Shown here one piece after another: positions 1 through 9,279 of a DNA stretch of 64,000 bases; the first letter of the stretch is position 1, and each line of letters opens with the position of its first letter. The translations under genes were made by a program, and so were the position numbers. The DNA is from CAVSUZ01 sp963791885 (lineage in GTDB: Bacteria; Pseudomonadota; Alphaproteobacteria; Acetobacterales; Acetobacteraceae): assembly GCA_963791885.1 (NCBI GenBank), contig CAWBUL010000008.1:124001-188000 (forward strand), in the 5' to 3' direction. The notes under the pieces are model-generated. The model made no database searches, had not been told where the DNA came from, and was given only the letters and a program-made list of their open reading frames with translations.

Positions 1-322
1 GCGTGAACAGGATGTCGCGGCCCCGGAAACTCAGGCGGGCGAAGGCATAGCCGGCCATCGCGGAGCAGACGATCTGCACGAGCAGAATGCCGAGGCAAAG
101 AATGACTGTGTTGATGTACCAGGTGGGAAAAGAACCACTGGTCCAGGCTTCCACGTAGTTGGCAAAACCAAGCGGCGGGATGGGAAGCAAGGACGCGATG
201 TCGGACGGAATGCCGGGGCGCAGTGACGCCACCAGCATCCACAGGAACGGCACCGCCCAGAGCAGGCCGAGCGTGGCAACGGCGATCAGAGATACCAGTC
301 GGAGTGTGCGCTCAGGACGCAT
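1..322 (-). CDS. Sugar ABC transporter permease, MalG/UgpE type (partial, runs off left edge)
   Basis: The reverse frame is open from ATG at 320-322 to the window edge, giving the first 107 residues. A membrane segment lies near residues 9-30 (core LWAVPFLWMLVASLRP), followed by a periplasmic stretch with NYVEAW and a second membrane segment near residues 68-90 that ends AGYAFARLSF. This is the usual N-terminus of the second (MalG-like) inner-membrane subunit of carbohydrate ABC importers. Its start overlaps the end of the upstream MalF-like gene by 11 bp, so the two are almost certainly co-transcribed. The EAA loop and the rest of the system lie outside the window, so the substrate cannot be told. 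Confidence 0.85.
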   Translation of the reverse strand, partial: MRPERTLRLVSLIAVATLGLLWAVPFLWMLVASLRPGIPSDIASLLPIPPLGFANYVEAWTSGSFPTWYINTVILCLGILLVQIVCSAMAGYAFARLSFRGRDILFT

Positions 323-1217
323 GGTGCAGCCGGCGGTCGGTGGCGCGGATGGAAAAGACAGCCAGCGACAGAAGTGCGGCAACGCTGATGACCGTGGCGG
401 CCGACGCAAGACCGGGGTCATTGTTCTGCTCGGCCTGCTGGTAAATGTAGTAAAGGAGCAGGTTCGTGCTGTCGGACGGGCCGCCTTGCGTCAGGGTGAC
501 TACGTGGTCCACCTGCACTAGCGCGTTCACCGCCGCGATGGGCAGGACGAAGCCGAACGTCGGCCCGAGCATCGGCAGCACGACGTGCCAAAAACGCGCG
601 ATAGCGCCGGCTCCATCGATGCGGGCGGCGTCCAGCAGATCCTGCGGCATGGCCGTGAGGCCGGCGAGGAAGAACAGGATGTAGTAGCCGGTGTTCTTCC
701 AAACAGTGATGCCGATAATGGCTGGCAGAGCGAGAGTAGGATCGCCGAGCCAGTTTGCCGCTCCCAATCCCAGCGGCGCGAGATAGGTATCCAGCAGGCC
801 TTCGCCCGGCAACAACACAAAGCTGAACAGCGCGGCAGCGGCCACCAGCGGGATCATCAGAGGCAACACGAACAGCGTCCGCAGGACGAGTGTAATGCGC
901 GTGGTCTCCTGCAGCGTGACCGAGATAGCCAGCGCGAGCGTCAGCGATGGCACGATGGTGCCGATCGCATAGAGCACGTTGTTGGTCACTGCAGCGGTGA
1001 AATGTCCGTCGCTGAACAGCCGGGCGTAATTCCCCAGGCCGATACTGCCTCCGGTCCATAGAGAACGCGTCAGCACTTGCACGAGTGGCCAATAGGTAAA
1101 CAGCGCGAGGCAGAGCAGCGATGGCAGCAGCAAGGCATAGCCGCTCATGAACCGCCGGCGCGGCTGACGGACGCGCCGGGCCGGCACAGACAGCGTGGAC
1201 GCTAGCGTCACTGACAT
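312..1217 (-). CDS. Sugar ABC transporter permease, MalF/UgpA type
   Basis: Inner-membrane subunit of a carbohydrate ABC importer, about 301 residues from the chosen ATG (MSVTLAS). A first membrane segment (YALLLPSLLCLALFTYWPL) is followed by four or five more. The cytoplasmic coupling loop reads DLLDAARIDGAGAIARFWHVVLP, a good match to the EAA-x3-G motif of binding-protein-dependent permeases. An in-frame ATG lies 60 bp further upstream, but the added residues are arginine-rich and unlike the family, so the internal start is preferred; no convincing Shine-Dalgarno sequence marks either. It is paired with the MalG-like gene that overlaps its 3' end. No binding protein or ATPase of this system is in the window. 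Confidence 0.88.
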   Translation of the reverse strand: MSVTLASTLSVPARRVRQPRRRFMSGYALLLPSLLCLALFTYWPLVQVLTRSLWTGGSIGLGNYARLFSDGHFTAAVTNNVLYAIGTIVPSLTLALAISVTLQETTRITLVLRTLFVLPLMIPLVAAAALFSFVLLPGEGLLDTYLAPLGLGAANWLGDPTLALPAIIGITVWKNTGYYILFFLAGLTAMPQDLLDAARIDGAGAIARFWHVVLPMLGPTFGFVLPIAAVNALVQVDHVVTLTQGGPSDSTNLLLYYIYQQAEQNNDPGLASAATVISVAALLSLAVFSIRATDRRLHHAS

Positions 1218-1378
1218 GCGGCGCTGGGGTATGTCATGCCGCGCGCACCGATGGCCGATGAAGCCGCGGCCGTGCATGACGATGGCGTGACATCTGACTG
1301 CCGTGGTGCTTCAAGGGAGCGCCGTTGTAACGAAAGCGAGTTTGGATAACAATTCTGGGGGAGCAAGGAGGGATGAGG

Positions 1379-1765
1379 ATGCGTCGAGGACTCTGGCTAT
1401 CCGCGGCAGTGCTTTGCCTGGCGGGGTTGGCTTCACCGGCCCGCGCTGCCACGCAGGATGATTTTCTGATCCATAACGCAGCGGACCTCGTGGATCTCTG
1501 CTCTTCCACAGCCAGCGATCCGCTCTATACGGCGGCAGTAAATTTCTGCCAGGGCTTCTTCCTGGGCGTGGTGCGCACACTGGATGAGATGCAGGCGGCG
1601 ACGCAATCGCGGCGGCGGCTGTTCTGCAGCCCGGCGCAGATGCCGACGCGCACCCAGGCGATCGCGGCCTACGTGCAATGGGTGAAGGCCAGTCCGGACC
1701 GGCTGTCGATGATGCCGACCGATAGCGTCGGCCAGTTCCTGTCCCAGCAATATCCCTGCCCCTGA
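1379..1765 (+). CDS. Rap1a/Tai-family immunity-like secreted protein
   Basis: Small exported protein of 128 residues. A Sec signal peptide (MRRGLWLSAAVLCLAGLASPARA) is followed by a compact domain with conserved cysteines (DLVDLC, VNFCQGFFLGV, RLFCSP and a C-terminal YPCP). The LxxxC...CxGfxxG arrangement matches the Rap1a/Tai family. The type members protect Serratia against its own type VI amidase effectors, but most family members are orphan periplasmic proteins. No effector or T6SS gene is visible, so an immunity role is not supported here. ATG at 1379 is chosen over ATG at 1373 because AGGAGG just upstream sits at proper spacing only for 1379. It precedes a small lipoprotein gene in the same direction. 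Confidence 0.72.
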   Translation: MRRGLWLSAAVLCLAGLASPARAATQDDFLIHNAADLVDLCSSTASDPLYTAAVNFCQGFFLGVVRTLDEMQAATQSRRRLFCSPAQMPTRTQAIAAYVQWVKASPDRLSMMPTDSVGQFLSQQYPCP

Positions 1766-1805
1766 TACGCGGGGCCTCGACCTCAGCAGACAAGGATATC
1801 GAAGC

Positions 1806-2072
1806 ATGAAGCAGATCATTGCTCTGGTTCTGGCTGGCAGCCTGCTGGCCGGATGCTCCAACCTGACCCCGGGCGAGAACGCAGCGCTCGGTGGCACCGC
1901 CGCCGGCGCAACGGGCGGCGCGATCATTGGGGCCATCGCCGGAAATGCCGGTCTTGGCACCTTGATCGGAGCCGGCGCGGGTCTGGCGGGCGGACTGATC
2001 TACAACAAGGTCCGGCAGGACAATCAGCAATCCTACCAGCAGGGCTACGCCGCCGGACAGGCCTCACACTGA
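1806..2072 (+). CDS. Glycine-zipper lipoprotein (YMGG/OmpA-like Gly-zipper)
   Basis: Lipoprotein of 88 residues. The signal peptide ends in a lipobox (LLAGC, Cys at residue 17). It is followed by a glycine-zipper domain with repeated small-residue spacing (GGTAAGATGGAIIGAIAG, then GAGAGLAGGLIY) and a polar tail rich in Gln and Tyr (QQSYQQGYAAGQ). Such proteins are anchored in the outer membrane and pack helices through Gly-x3-Gly contacts; their precise role is usually unknown. It lies 40 bp after the Rap1a-like gene. Its stop codon directly abuts the stop codon of the convergent binding-protein gene. Confidence 0.85.
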   Translation: MKQIIALVLAGSLLAGCSNLTPGENAALGGTAAGATGGAIIGAIAGNAGLGTLIGAGAGLAGGLIYNKVRQDNQQSYQQGYAAGQASH

Positions 2073-3614
2073 TCACCCAGCCCGCTTGACGTTCCAGAAG
2101 GCAGGCCAAGGCATCGGCGAATAGCCGGTGAGGTTCTTTGCCATCAGGAAGGGTGACACGAATTCGCCGATCTTCAAGGACGGCGCCTCGCTGTAGAATA
2201 GCCCGTGCAGTTGCTTCCAGACGTCCAGCCGTTTGGCTTGGTCGGTCTCCGTCACGAAGGCGTTCATGACTTTCCGCTTGTCGGGCGAATCCCACCAACC
2301 CGGGTAATCCGGGTTGAACACGTTGACCTGAGAGGGATCGGTTTCGCCGCCCTCGCCAGTCACGAACGCGTCCCACAGGTCAGGCTTGGTACGCCACTGC
2401 AGCACTGTTGCCCAATCCAGTACTTGCAGATCGATGTTGAAGCCGGCGTCCGTCAGATTCGCCTGTGCCACCTGGGCAACTTTGATCATATAATCGTATT
2501 GTGGCGAGGCGAGGAATCGCATCTTCTCCCCCTTGTATCCTGCCTGCTTCAGCAGCGACCGGGCCTTGTCCGGATTGTGCTGATTGTAACCAACCGGATT
2601 GGGGATGTACCAGGCGGTTCCTTGGGGGAAGATGGAACCCTCCAGCTTCCAGACGGACGGATCGCTGAACGTTGCCGCCATCATGTCGGCTGGCGCGATG
2701 GCGGCCTGCGCGGCCAGGCGCAACAGCGGATTCGTCATGAGGCCCTGGCGTGTGTTGAACATGATGATGGGCCAGGTCGGAATCCGATTCAGCCCCGCCG
2801 TTACGTTCGCGGTGGCGCGCCCCTTCGCATAACTTTCGGTGGTGAGCTGGTCGGCGAAGTCATACTCGCCTGCGATGACGCCATCAGCGCGCGTGATGAC
2901 ATTGGGCACCGGCACGTAGCGCAGTTCGTCGAAATAGGCGTGGCGCCCTCCCGCATATCCGTTGGGCGCACCGGGTGGGGAGGCATACTGCGCGAATTTC
3001 ACCACACGGACATACCGATCGGGCACATGCTCCTCGAACTTCCAAGGCCCCGTCCCGACAAGATCCGGCACCGGCACCGGCTGCTCGGCCAGCCGCTTCG
3101 GCATGACCACGAGCGCGCTGTTCGGAAATGCCAGCAGCGCCAGCAACGGCGCGTACGCTTGATTGAGTGTCAGCACGACGGTGTGCGGGTCTGAGGTGGT
3201 CACGTCGGTGACGTATTTCGCAGCCAGGCGCCCGCGGGGCGACACTGACATCCATCGGCGGGCGGATGCGACCACATCATCCGCTGTCATGGCCGAGCCA
3301 TCGTGGAAAGGCACGCCGGTCCGCAATGGAATCGTGTAACGCGTGCCGCCAGCGCTGATCTCCGGCAATGCAGCAGCGAGAACGGGCGCGAAGTGCAGGC
3401 TCGGGTCGAAGATGTACAGCAGCTCGAACATCGGCTGCAGGAGCTCGGAAAGGAGGCCGGATGTGTCGGCCATGGGGTCCAGCGAACTCGGCTCCCCGAC
3501 CGTGGCAATGGTCAGGACAGAACCGCTCTCAGCATGGGCGCGAGTCCCCGGTAGCAGTGCCGCGCCCCCTGAGGCGAGCAGGGCGCGGCGCTTGATGAAA
3601 GCCGGACGCGGCAT
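2073..3614 (-). CDS. ABC transporter substrate-binding protein, family 5 (peptide/nickel type)
   Basis: Periplasmic solute receptor of 513 residues. The N-terminus carries a twin-arginine-like signal (KRRALLASGGAALLPG). The mature protein has the family-5 hallmarks: SSLDPMADT, PLRTGVPFHDGSAMTADDV, VGTGPWKFEE, and a C-terminal lobe of the oligopeptide-receptor type. The start ATG at 3612-3614 is preceded by an excellent ribosome site (GGGGAGGAGA); the longer frame upstream is not needed. No cognate permease or ATPase adjoins it, so it is an orphan receptor or serves a system elsewhere. The substrate cannot be deduced from sequence; peptides, opines and sugars are all bound by this family. Confidence 0.9.
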   Translation of the reverse strand: MPRPAFIKRRALLASGGAALLPGTRAHAESGSVLTIATVGEPSSLDPMADTSGLLSELLQPMFELLYIFDPSLHFAPVLAAALPEISAGGTRYTIPLRTGVPFHDGSAMTADDVVASARRWMSVSPRGRLAAKYVTDVTTSDPHTVVLTLNQAYAPLLALLAFPNSALVVMPKRLAEQPVPVPDLVGTGPWKFEEHVPDRYVRVVKFAQYASPPGAPNGYAGGRHAYFDELRYVPVPNVITRADGVIAGEYDFADQLTTESYAKGRATANVTAGLNRIPTWPIIMFNTRQGLMTNPLLRLAAQAAIAPADMMAATFSDPSVWKLEGSIFPQGTAWYIPNPVGYNQHNPDKARSLLKQAGYKGEKMRFLASPQYDYMIKVAQVAQANLTDAGFNIDLQVLDWATVLQWRTKPDLWDAFVTGEGGETDPSQVNVFNPDYPGWWDSPDKRKVMNAFVTETDQAKRLDVWKQLHGLFYSEAPSLKIGEFVSPFLMAKNLTGYSPMPWPAFWNVKRAG

Positions 3615-3742
3615 AGTCGGATTCTCCTCCCCGATTGGAGGCAGTGTGCCTGCTTGAGCTGCCCCGGCGTCAAGATGCGCAACTCCCAAGCGCCGCAAAC
3701 ACGTGCGATGATGCGGCCGACAAACGATTCGCGGCATACCGC

Positions 3743-4538
3743 ATGTATTTCCTCACCACACTTCCGCTCTGGGCCTCCGGCCTGCTCTTGGTCGGTCTCT
3801 CGACTTGCGTGGCCATGATCGGGCCGGCCTTCGTCCGCAAGCACGTTTCGCTCGCTCGCCTGAGCACGAACAACGAGGTGGCCGGATTCAAATTTGCAAC
3901 TGTGGGCGTGCTCTACGCCGTGCTGGTGGCATTCGCCATTATTGTGGTATGGGAGAAATTCGATGAGGCCGAGATGGCCGTGGCGCAGGAGGCGAGCGCC
4001 GCCGCCACCATGCACCGCCTAGCGCGCGGAATTCAGCGGGGACTTCTCAAACTCGATCAACACCGAGTTGACTGCGTATGTAACGGACGTCATCGAGCGC
4101 GATTGGCCGGTGATGGCGCGCGCGGAGGGCTTCACGAGCCAAGCCAGCGGAGCCGCGCTGTCCCGGCTTTACGACACGGTGATGGCTCTACAGCCTCAAG
4201 ATCGCCGGCAGGAGGTGTTTCAGGCCGAACTGCTCCGTCAGCTCGAAACCATGACCACCACCCGCCGGATTCGGGGTGTCATATCTGCCGGAATTATGCC
4301 GGACGTTGTCTGGTTGGTGCTGCTGGGGGGCGCCATCCTTACTATCGGCTTTACGTTCTTCTTTGGCACACAGAATTTGCGAGCGCAGACCTTGATGGCC
4401 GGCATGCTCTCGATCCTGATTTTCTCCGCGCTGCTCGTGATTATCGCGATCGACTACCCGTTCTCTGGACCGGTGCACGTTTCACCCCACGCATTCGAAC
4501 GCGCGTTGGCCGAGTGGACGGGCGGGAACCCGAACTGA
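3743..4538 (+). pseudogene. DUF4239 (bestrophin-like) membrane protein, split by a one-base frameshift
   Basis: The N-terminal part begins at ATG 3743 (MYFLTTLPLW), carries two membrane segments and the family motif NNEVAGFKFATVGVLYAVLV, and continues to MHRLARGI. The remainder is in the next frame: DFSNSINTELTAYVTDVIERDWP, then two C-terminal membrane segments ending YPFSGPVHVSP. Together they form one DUF4239 protein of about 264 residues, the normal family length. Removing one A from the AA at 4030-4031 restores the frame (RGFSGDFSNS). The function of the family is unknown; it is distantly related to bestrophin channels. The break may be an assembly error, because the same kind of lesion recurs through the window. 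Confidence 0.75.
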
Positions 4539-4543
4539 TCGCG

Positions 4544-6153
4544 TCAGGCGGCTTGCTGCTCCGGTTCCTGGTCGAGCGGGTATTGCATCGCGCCCGTCGT
4601 GTGGATCTCGACCGTCAGCGGCCCGGACCGCATGGACGCCGGTACGGGCAGCACGGCGTCCCCGGCGGTCCAGCGCCAGCAAACAGGTCCGTCATGCTCC
4701 ACGCTATGCCAGCCCCGATTTAGGGAGGGATGATCGACAGGGATCACGCACTGACGTGCGCCGGATCGAAACACCAACTTGCTGACGCAGAGGCCCAACC
4801 GACGCCAGTCATTGGTGTGACGGTCGATTTCGGCGGGCACCGTGGAGCGCGACAAGATGCGCAGCTCGGCGCTGGTGGCGGGAAGCACAAAAATGGTTGC
4901 CCGGCTGTCGCGCTCGGTTGGGCGCATCGTCCGGCCCCCGGCGACGGTCCGCGTATCCGGTTCCAGGATCAGCGCTGGCTCCGGACGGGTCTGCCCGAGG
5001 GCGATGGCCCGGTCGGCGATCGCCTGCCACATGGTGTCCACCTCGTGCGAGCGCAGGCGGAGCGGCGCACACAGGCGAGCCTGCCAGGGCGCCATGTGCT
5101 CGGCCGCAGGAAGGACGGGCGAGAGCGTGGTCACAGCGGCATTGCTGAAAAAAGCGCGGTTGCCCACGTCCATATAGGTTTCAGCAGGCACGCCTTCTGC
5201 CAGGACTGCATCGTGCTCATCGAGTTCGATGTGCAGGTAGCGGACCGACGAAGCGGTACGGCCCGCGATGATGCTGGAGCCGTTGATCAGCAGCTTGGCC
5301 GGAATAAGCTGGCCTTCGAGAAGCAGGCAGTGATTGCCGGAGACGAGCAAGTCGCGCTGCGGCAGGCCTTCAGCCAGCGCGCCAGCACGGATGCGGACGG
5401 GGTAGAGCGCCTCGTCATCGGCGCCATTGCCAAAAGTAACGGTGCGCTCGCCGATCCAGCGAACCTGCTTCAACGCATGCGCCCCGTCTGCGACGGTGCG
5501 GACCAGATCGCCGGCGCACAGGGATTCGACAGGAACGGCCCCCCGATCGGTTTCGATCCGGGTGCCCGCGACGAAACATACCGCCTCGATCTCGAGCGAA
5601 TTGACCAGCGAGTTGCCGATCAGGTCTCTCCCGGAGGTCAGTTGTATGACGTCGAGGAGTGTCGTGGCGGCGGAGGTGCTGAAATGATCGATCTGAGCGA
5701 CCAGCGTGCCCCTGTTGTCGTGCGTGCCCAACACTTCAAGCGTGCCCGACGTGTCTATCGCGCTCCATGCGGTGTAACCTGGAACACATGCCGCTTTCCA
5801 GGGACTTCACTTCGAAGGCGGACCCGCTGTCCAGGATCATAGTGCCCTGGTTGATCATAAGCCCGGAGGAGATGACAGTGTGTCCACTGCCGTCCACGGT
5901 TGTATGGTTTATCGCGAGCTCGCTGCCAGGGGCCAGCTCCAGCACGGCGCCCACATTGATGTTTACGCCATAGACCGAGACATAGCGACCCCGCCTTCCA
6001 AGAATATGTGTATTTCCCCCGGGCGTAGTGGGCGTGGAGAACAGGAACGCGTAGGTCTTTACGAAGCTCGTGCGTGCCGCCCGGAAGGTCCAACCGGCGC
6101 ACGACTGTGACGTACAGTAATATGTTGTCAAGGATTTGAATGGGGCCGCTCAC
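4544..6153 (-). pseudogene. Hint-domain (intein-like) autoprocessing protein, frameshifted
   Basis: The C-terminal part (4544-5780) contains a Hint domain: CFVAGTRIETDRGAVPVESL at the splice-like N-terminus, then GDLVRTV, and a typical SGNHCLLLEG block. The N-terminal part (about 5785-6100) is a beta-rich, glycine/asparagine repeat region (SVYGVNINVGAVLELAPG, TVISSGLMINQG) like those of secreted or surface proteins. The two are in different frames; dropping one T from the pair at 5783-5784 joins them (GMCPGYTAWS). The likely start is ATG at 6153, overlapping the hpnR stop as ATGA, but a second slip near the N-terminus seems needed to reach the repeat frame. Hint_2 proteins are common in Acetobacteraceae; their role is poorly known. 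Confidence 0.7.
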
Positions 6154-7646
6154 GCCGCCGTCGCGGCGCGGACATGCGGCTTGTCCGGATGCACATACAA
6201 GGATGCTCGGTCGGGCCGGGCTTGCACCGGCGGAGGCACCGGAAGCTCATACGAAACCGCCATTTCATGGTCCGCCAGCAGTGCCGCCGGGTCATAAACG
6301 CTGCTAAATCGGAATATATTACGCAGAAAATTGGTCTGACCGCGCAGGAGCAGGCGGGCGAAGACTGGGGCGGCTTCACGCAATGTTGCCCAACCCAAAT
6401 GCTTGCGATTGAGCACCTGTTGCGTGGTCGTCAACTCACGGTAGAACTCGGCCAGGGACAGCTTCGTCGGCAACACACAGTGCTGGATGTCAAACAGACG
6501 ATAATCGCGTGATGTCAGCTTGCGCGACTCGGTCAGCCAGGTCTCCGTCCCAGGATACGGCGTGTTGACACTCAGGTTCACGACGTACGGCACTTCCAGG
6601 CACCAACGGCGCACGGTCTCGAACCGGGCGTGATCCCAGTCGGGATCCGCGATGAGATTGATCGCGACGTTGATCCCGAGCGAGTGGGCATAGTCCAGCG
6701 CCTCGAAATTGCTGTCCAGAGCCACCCGCTTACGGAACCGCTTCAGCCCTTCCTCGTCGATGGCCTCCAGGCCGAGGAACATCATCTTCAGCCCAAGCCG
6801 GCGCCATTCCCGGAACACCTCCTTGTTGCGCAGCAACACATCGGCGCGGGTCTCCAGATAGTATTCCTTGTGGATGTTCCGCCGAGCCACCGCCTCGGCG
6901 ATCGCCATGCCATGCTCGGCGCGGACGAAGGCCACGTCATCGACGATGAAAACGCCGGGTTCGCGAATCGCGGCCAGTTCTTCCGCCACGCGTTCGGCGT
7001 TGCGCAGCCGGTAGGAGCGTCCATAGAACGTCCAGGCGCTGCAGAAGGAGCAGTCCCAAGGGCAGCCGCGAGAGAACTCGATCGAAGCCGCGGGATCGAG
7101 CGTGCCGATGAAGTATTTCCGCCGATGCTTGAGCAAATGGCGGGCGGGCAGAAGCCCATCCAGATTATCCACGAACACGGGCGGAGGCCCGTCACCGTCC
7201 AGCGTGACCGCGCCAGGCACCGTGGTGAGTGATCGCCCCTCCTCGGCCGCCTTCAGCAGAAGCGGCAGCACCGCCTCGCCCTCGCCCCTCAGCACGCAAT
7301 CGATGGCACCGTCTGCATGCGCCAGCATCGACCGAGCCGTGAACGAGACGGAATGCCCGCCAACCGTGATCGTGCAGCGTGGCAGCATTCGCTTCGTCTG
7401 CTTCGCCAGATCGACGATCTCCGGCACGTTGGCCAGATAGTTGCACGAGAAAGCAATAACATCCGGCCGCCAGGAGCGGATCTGCGCAAAATACGCCTTA
7501 TGATCCTCAACCTGGAGGTCCAGAATCCGAACGTCATGGCGGTCACGCTCGGCGGCGGCCGCCACCAGCTCCAGGCCGAGCGGTTCCAGCCTGAGAAACA
7601 CCTTGGTGTACATCAGCGGACCAGGATGGACGGCCAGCAGTTTCAT
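6150..7646 (-). CDS. hpnR: Hopanoid C-3 methylase HpnR (B12-binding radical SAM)
   Basis: Protein of 498 residues. The cobalamin-binding domain covers roughly residues 1-150 (MKLLAVHPGPLMYTK, VGGHSVSF). The radical-SAM domain carries the 4Fe-4S cluster motif CPWDCSFC, with Cys 195, 199 and 202. The N-terminal LAVHPGPLMYTK and RLEPLGLELVA blocks are characteristic of HpnR, which adds a methyl group at C-3 of the hopanoid A-ring to give 3-methylhopanoids. A good ribosome site (GGAGGC) precedes the start. Its stop overlaps the next gene (Hint protein) by 4 bp. No other hopanoid genes lie in the window, which is normal: hpnR is often separate from the main hpn cluster. Another B12 radical-SAM methylase is possible but less likely. 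Confidence 0.88.
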   Translation of the reverse strand: MKLLAVHPGPLMYTKVFLRLEPLGLELVAAAAERDRHDVRILDLQVEDHKAYFAQIRSWRPDVIAFSCNYLANVPEIVDLAKQTKRMLPRCTITVGGHSVSFTARSMLAHADGAIDCVLRGEGEAVLPLLLKAAEEGRSLTTVPGAVTLDGDGPPPVFVDNLDGLLPARHLLKHRRKYFIGTLDPAASIEFSRGCPWDCSFCSAWTFYGRSYRLRNAERVAEELAAIREPGVFIVDDVAFVRAEHGMAIAEAVARRNIHKEYYLETRADVLLRNKEVFREWRRLGLKMMFLGLEAIDEEGLKRFRKRVALDSNFEALDYAHSLGINVAINLIADPDWDHARFETVRRWCLEVPYVVNLSVNTPYPGTETWLTESRKLTSRDYRLFDIQHCVLPTKLSLAEFYRELTTTQQVLNRKHLGWATLREAAPVFARLLLRGQTNFLRNIFRFSSVYDPAALLADHEMAVSYELPVPPPVQARPDRASLYVHPDKPHVRAATAA

Positions 7647-7726
7647 GCGTGCCTCCGGGCTTGCCGCCGGAACATGCCCCCAACCCCGACGGCGGCGTAG
7701 CGGGCTCTCGGGTTTGTGACCCGACC

Positions 7727-8641
7727 TCAGGTCCCGAAATTCAACGGCAGGCCCGGGTCGGGCCAGTCCATCACCCCGAGCCGCCCCGTTTCCGACAGCG
7801 TGATGTACGCCGTCTTCCTCTCCGGCCCGCCGAAACAGATGTTGGTGGGATGGCTGTCAGGCATCAGTTCCTGACGGACCACCCGCCCGTCGGGCGCGAT
7901 CACCGTGATGCAGCCTGTCACCAGCGTGGCGACACAGACCGCCCCGTTCTCCTGCACGGCAAGGCTGTCGAATCGCTGATACGCCGGCAGGCCGGCGATC
8001 AGATGCCCACCATTAGGCGACGGGAACGGATCAAGGCGAAGCCTTCCGGGGGCTTCGATGTCGAAAGCCCACACCCGCGCGGGCTCCGTGTCGGCGACGT
8101 AAACCGTGCGCTCATCCGGTGAGAGGCCAACGCCGTTTGCACTAAGGATCGGATACGCCGCCTCGATGATCTTCGACCCATCCGGCAAGGCGTAATACAG
8201 CCCTCCGTGGTCGCGATGGCGCTCGAAGCGTTTGCCCATATCGGTGAACCAGAAGCCGCCCGCCCGGTCGAACACCAGATCATTTGGTGCCGAGAGGCGA
8301 TGCCCGTCGCATTCCGTATACAGCGTACGGACCTCGCCGGTGCGCGGATCGACCCGCTGGATAGAACCGCCGGCATAATCATCCGCAGGTGCGACCCCGA
8401 TGAACAGATCCGGCCGGTAGCGCGCGCCGCCATTGTTGCAGCAATAAAGCGCGCCGTCCGGCCCCAGCGCCAAGCCGTTCGGCCCGCCGCCGGTATGCGC
8501 AAGTTTGGTCTTGGTGCCGTCCGGTGCCACGCGCCACAGGCAGCTATTACGGATGTCCGTCAGCACGACTTCGCCATCGGGCATGACTACCGGGCCCTCG
8601 GCGAAGCCAAATCCCTCGGCAAGGATGCGCACGCTCTCCAT
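7727..8641 (-). CDS. SMP-30/gluconolactonase/LRE family hydrolase
   Basis: Protein of 304 residues with the six-bladed propeller signature of the SMP-30 family: FAEGPVVMPDGEVVLTDI with the conserved metal-ligand Glu near residue 14, GGPNGLALGPDGALY, SAPNDLVFDRAGGFWFTD and VGLSPDERTVYVADT. Family members are metal-dependent lactonases acting on gluconolactone and related sugar lactones; the substrate here is unknown. ATG 8641 overlaps the cmk stop as TGATG, so translation is probably coupled to cmk. In many alphaproteobacteria rpsA follows cmk, so this gene occupies an unusual slot. Confidence 0.88.
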   Translation of the reverse strand: MESVRILAEGFGFAEGPVVMPDGEVVLTDIRNSCLWRVAPDGTKTKLAHTGGGPNGLALGPDGALYCCNNGGARYRPDLFIGVAPADDYAGGSIQRVDPRTGEVRTLYTECDGHRLSAPNDLVFDRAGGFWFTDMGKRFERHRDHGGLYYALPDGSKIIEAAYPILSANGVGLSPDERTVYVADTEPARVWAFDIEAPGRLRLDPFPSPNGGHLIAGLPAYQRFDSLAVQENGAVCVATLVTGCITVIAPDGRVVRQELMPDSHPTNICFGGPERKTAYITLSETGRLGVMDWPDPGLPLNFGT

Positions 8642-9279
8642 CAAGTTCCTCCTGCGTGAAGACGCTCGTCGATCAGGGCGCGCGCGTGGGCGAACACCTC
8701 ATCGGCATTGCTGTCAGTGGTGTCGATGATGATCGCGTCCGGTGCCGGCCGCAGCGGTGCGGCCGCCCGGGCGGCGTCCTGCGCGTCCCTCACCCGCATC
8801 TCCTCCTCCACCTGCTCCAGGCTGCGGTCGACCCCTCGGCCCTGCAGTTCCACCCAACGGCGGTGCGCACGTGCGGGCAGGCTGGCGGTGACGAACAGCT
8901 TGATGGTGGCATCCGGAAAGATCACTGTGCCGATGTCCCGCCCATCGAGCACGGCCCCCAGTGTTCCCGGAAAGGCGCGCTGAAAGTCGAGCAGTGCTTG
9001 GCGAACCTCAGGAATGGCAGCCACGCGAGAGGACGCCGCATCAACCTCCGGCGCACGCAGATCAGGCCGAGCAAGGTCGGCAACTGTCAGGCCGTGCGCC
9101 GCAGGCGTCGCGGCACGGGGATCGGCGGCATCATCTCCAGCATTCAGCACCCGTCGCGCCACCGCTCGATAGAGCAGCCCCGTATCGAGATGGGAAAGGT
9201 TAAAAGCAGTGGCCAAACGGCGCGCCAGCGTTCCCTTTCCCGCAGCCGCGGGTCCGTCGATGGCGATGATCAGGGGCAC
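8641..9279 (-). CDS. cmk: Cytidylate kinase
   Basis: Cytosolic (d)CMP kinase of 212 residues. The P-loop is IAIDGPAAAGKGTLARRLA. The LDTGLLYRAVA motif binds the nucleotide, and the LDGRDIGTVIFPDA block is the typical CMP-binding region of bacterial cytidylate kinase. It phosphorylates CMP and dCMP for nucleic-acid synthesis. The start is GTG at 9277-9279, overlapping the end of aroA by 10 bp, as in the conserved alphaproteobacterial aroA-cmk operon. Confidence 0.95.
   Translation of the reverse strand: MPLIIAIDGPAAAGKGTLARRLATAFNLSHLDTGLLYRAVARRVLNAGDDAADPRAATPAAHGLTVADLARPDLRAPEVDAASSRVAAIPEVRQALLDFQRAFPGTLGAVLDGRDIGTVIFPDATIKLFVTASLPARAHRRWVELQGRGVDRSLEQVEEEMRVRDAQDAARAAAPLRPAPDAIIIDTTDSNADEVFAHARALIDERLHAGGT

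Noticed and set aside
1379..1765. Type VI secretion immunity gene with a nearby effector
   Set aside because: Although the fold resembles Rap1a/Tai, no effector, VgrG or T6SS gene is visible in the window.
4730..5842. Forward frame of 370 codons over the Hint gene
   Set aside because: No recognisable domain; the opposite strand has an obvious Hint domain.
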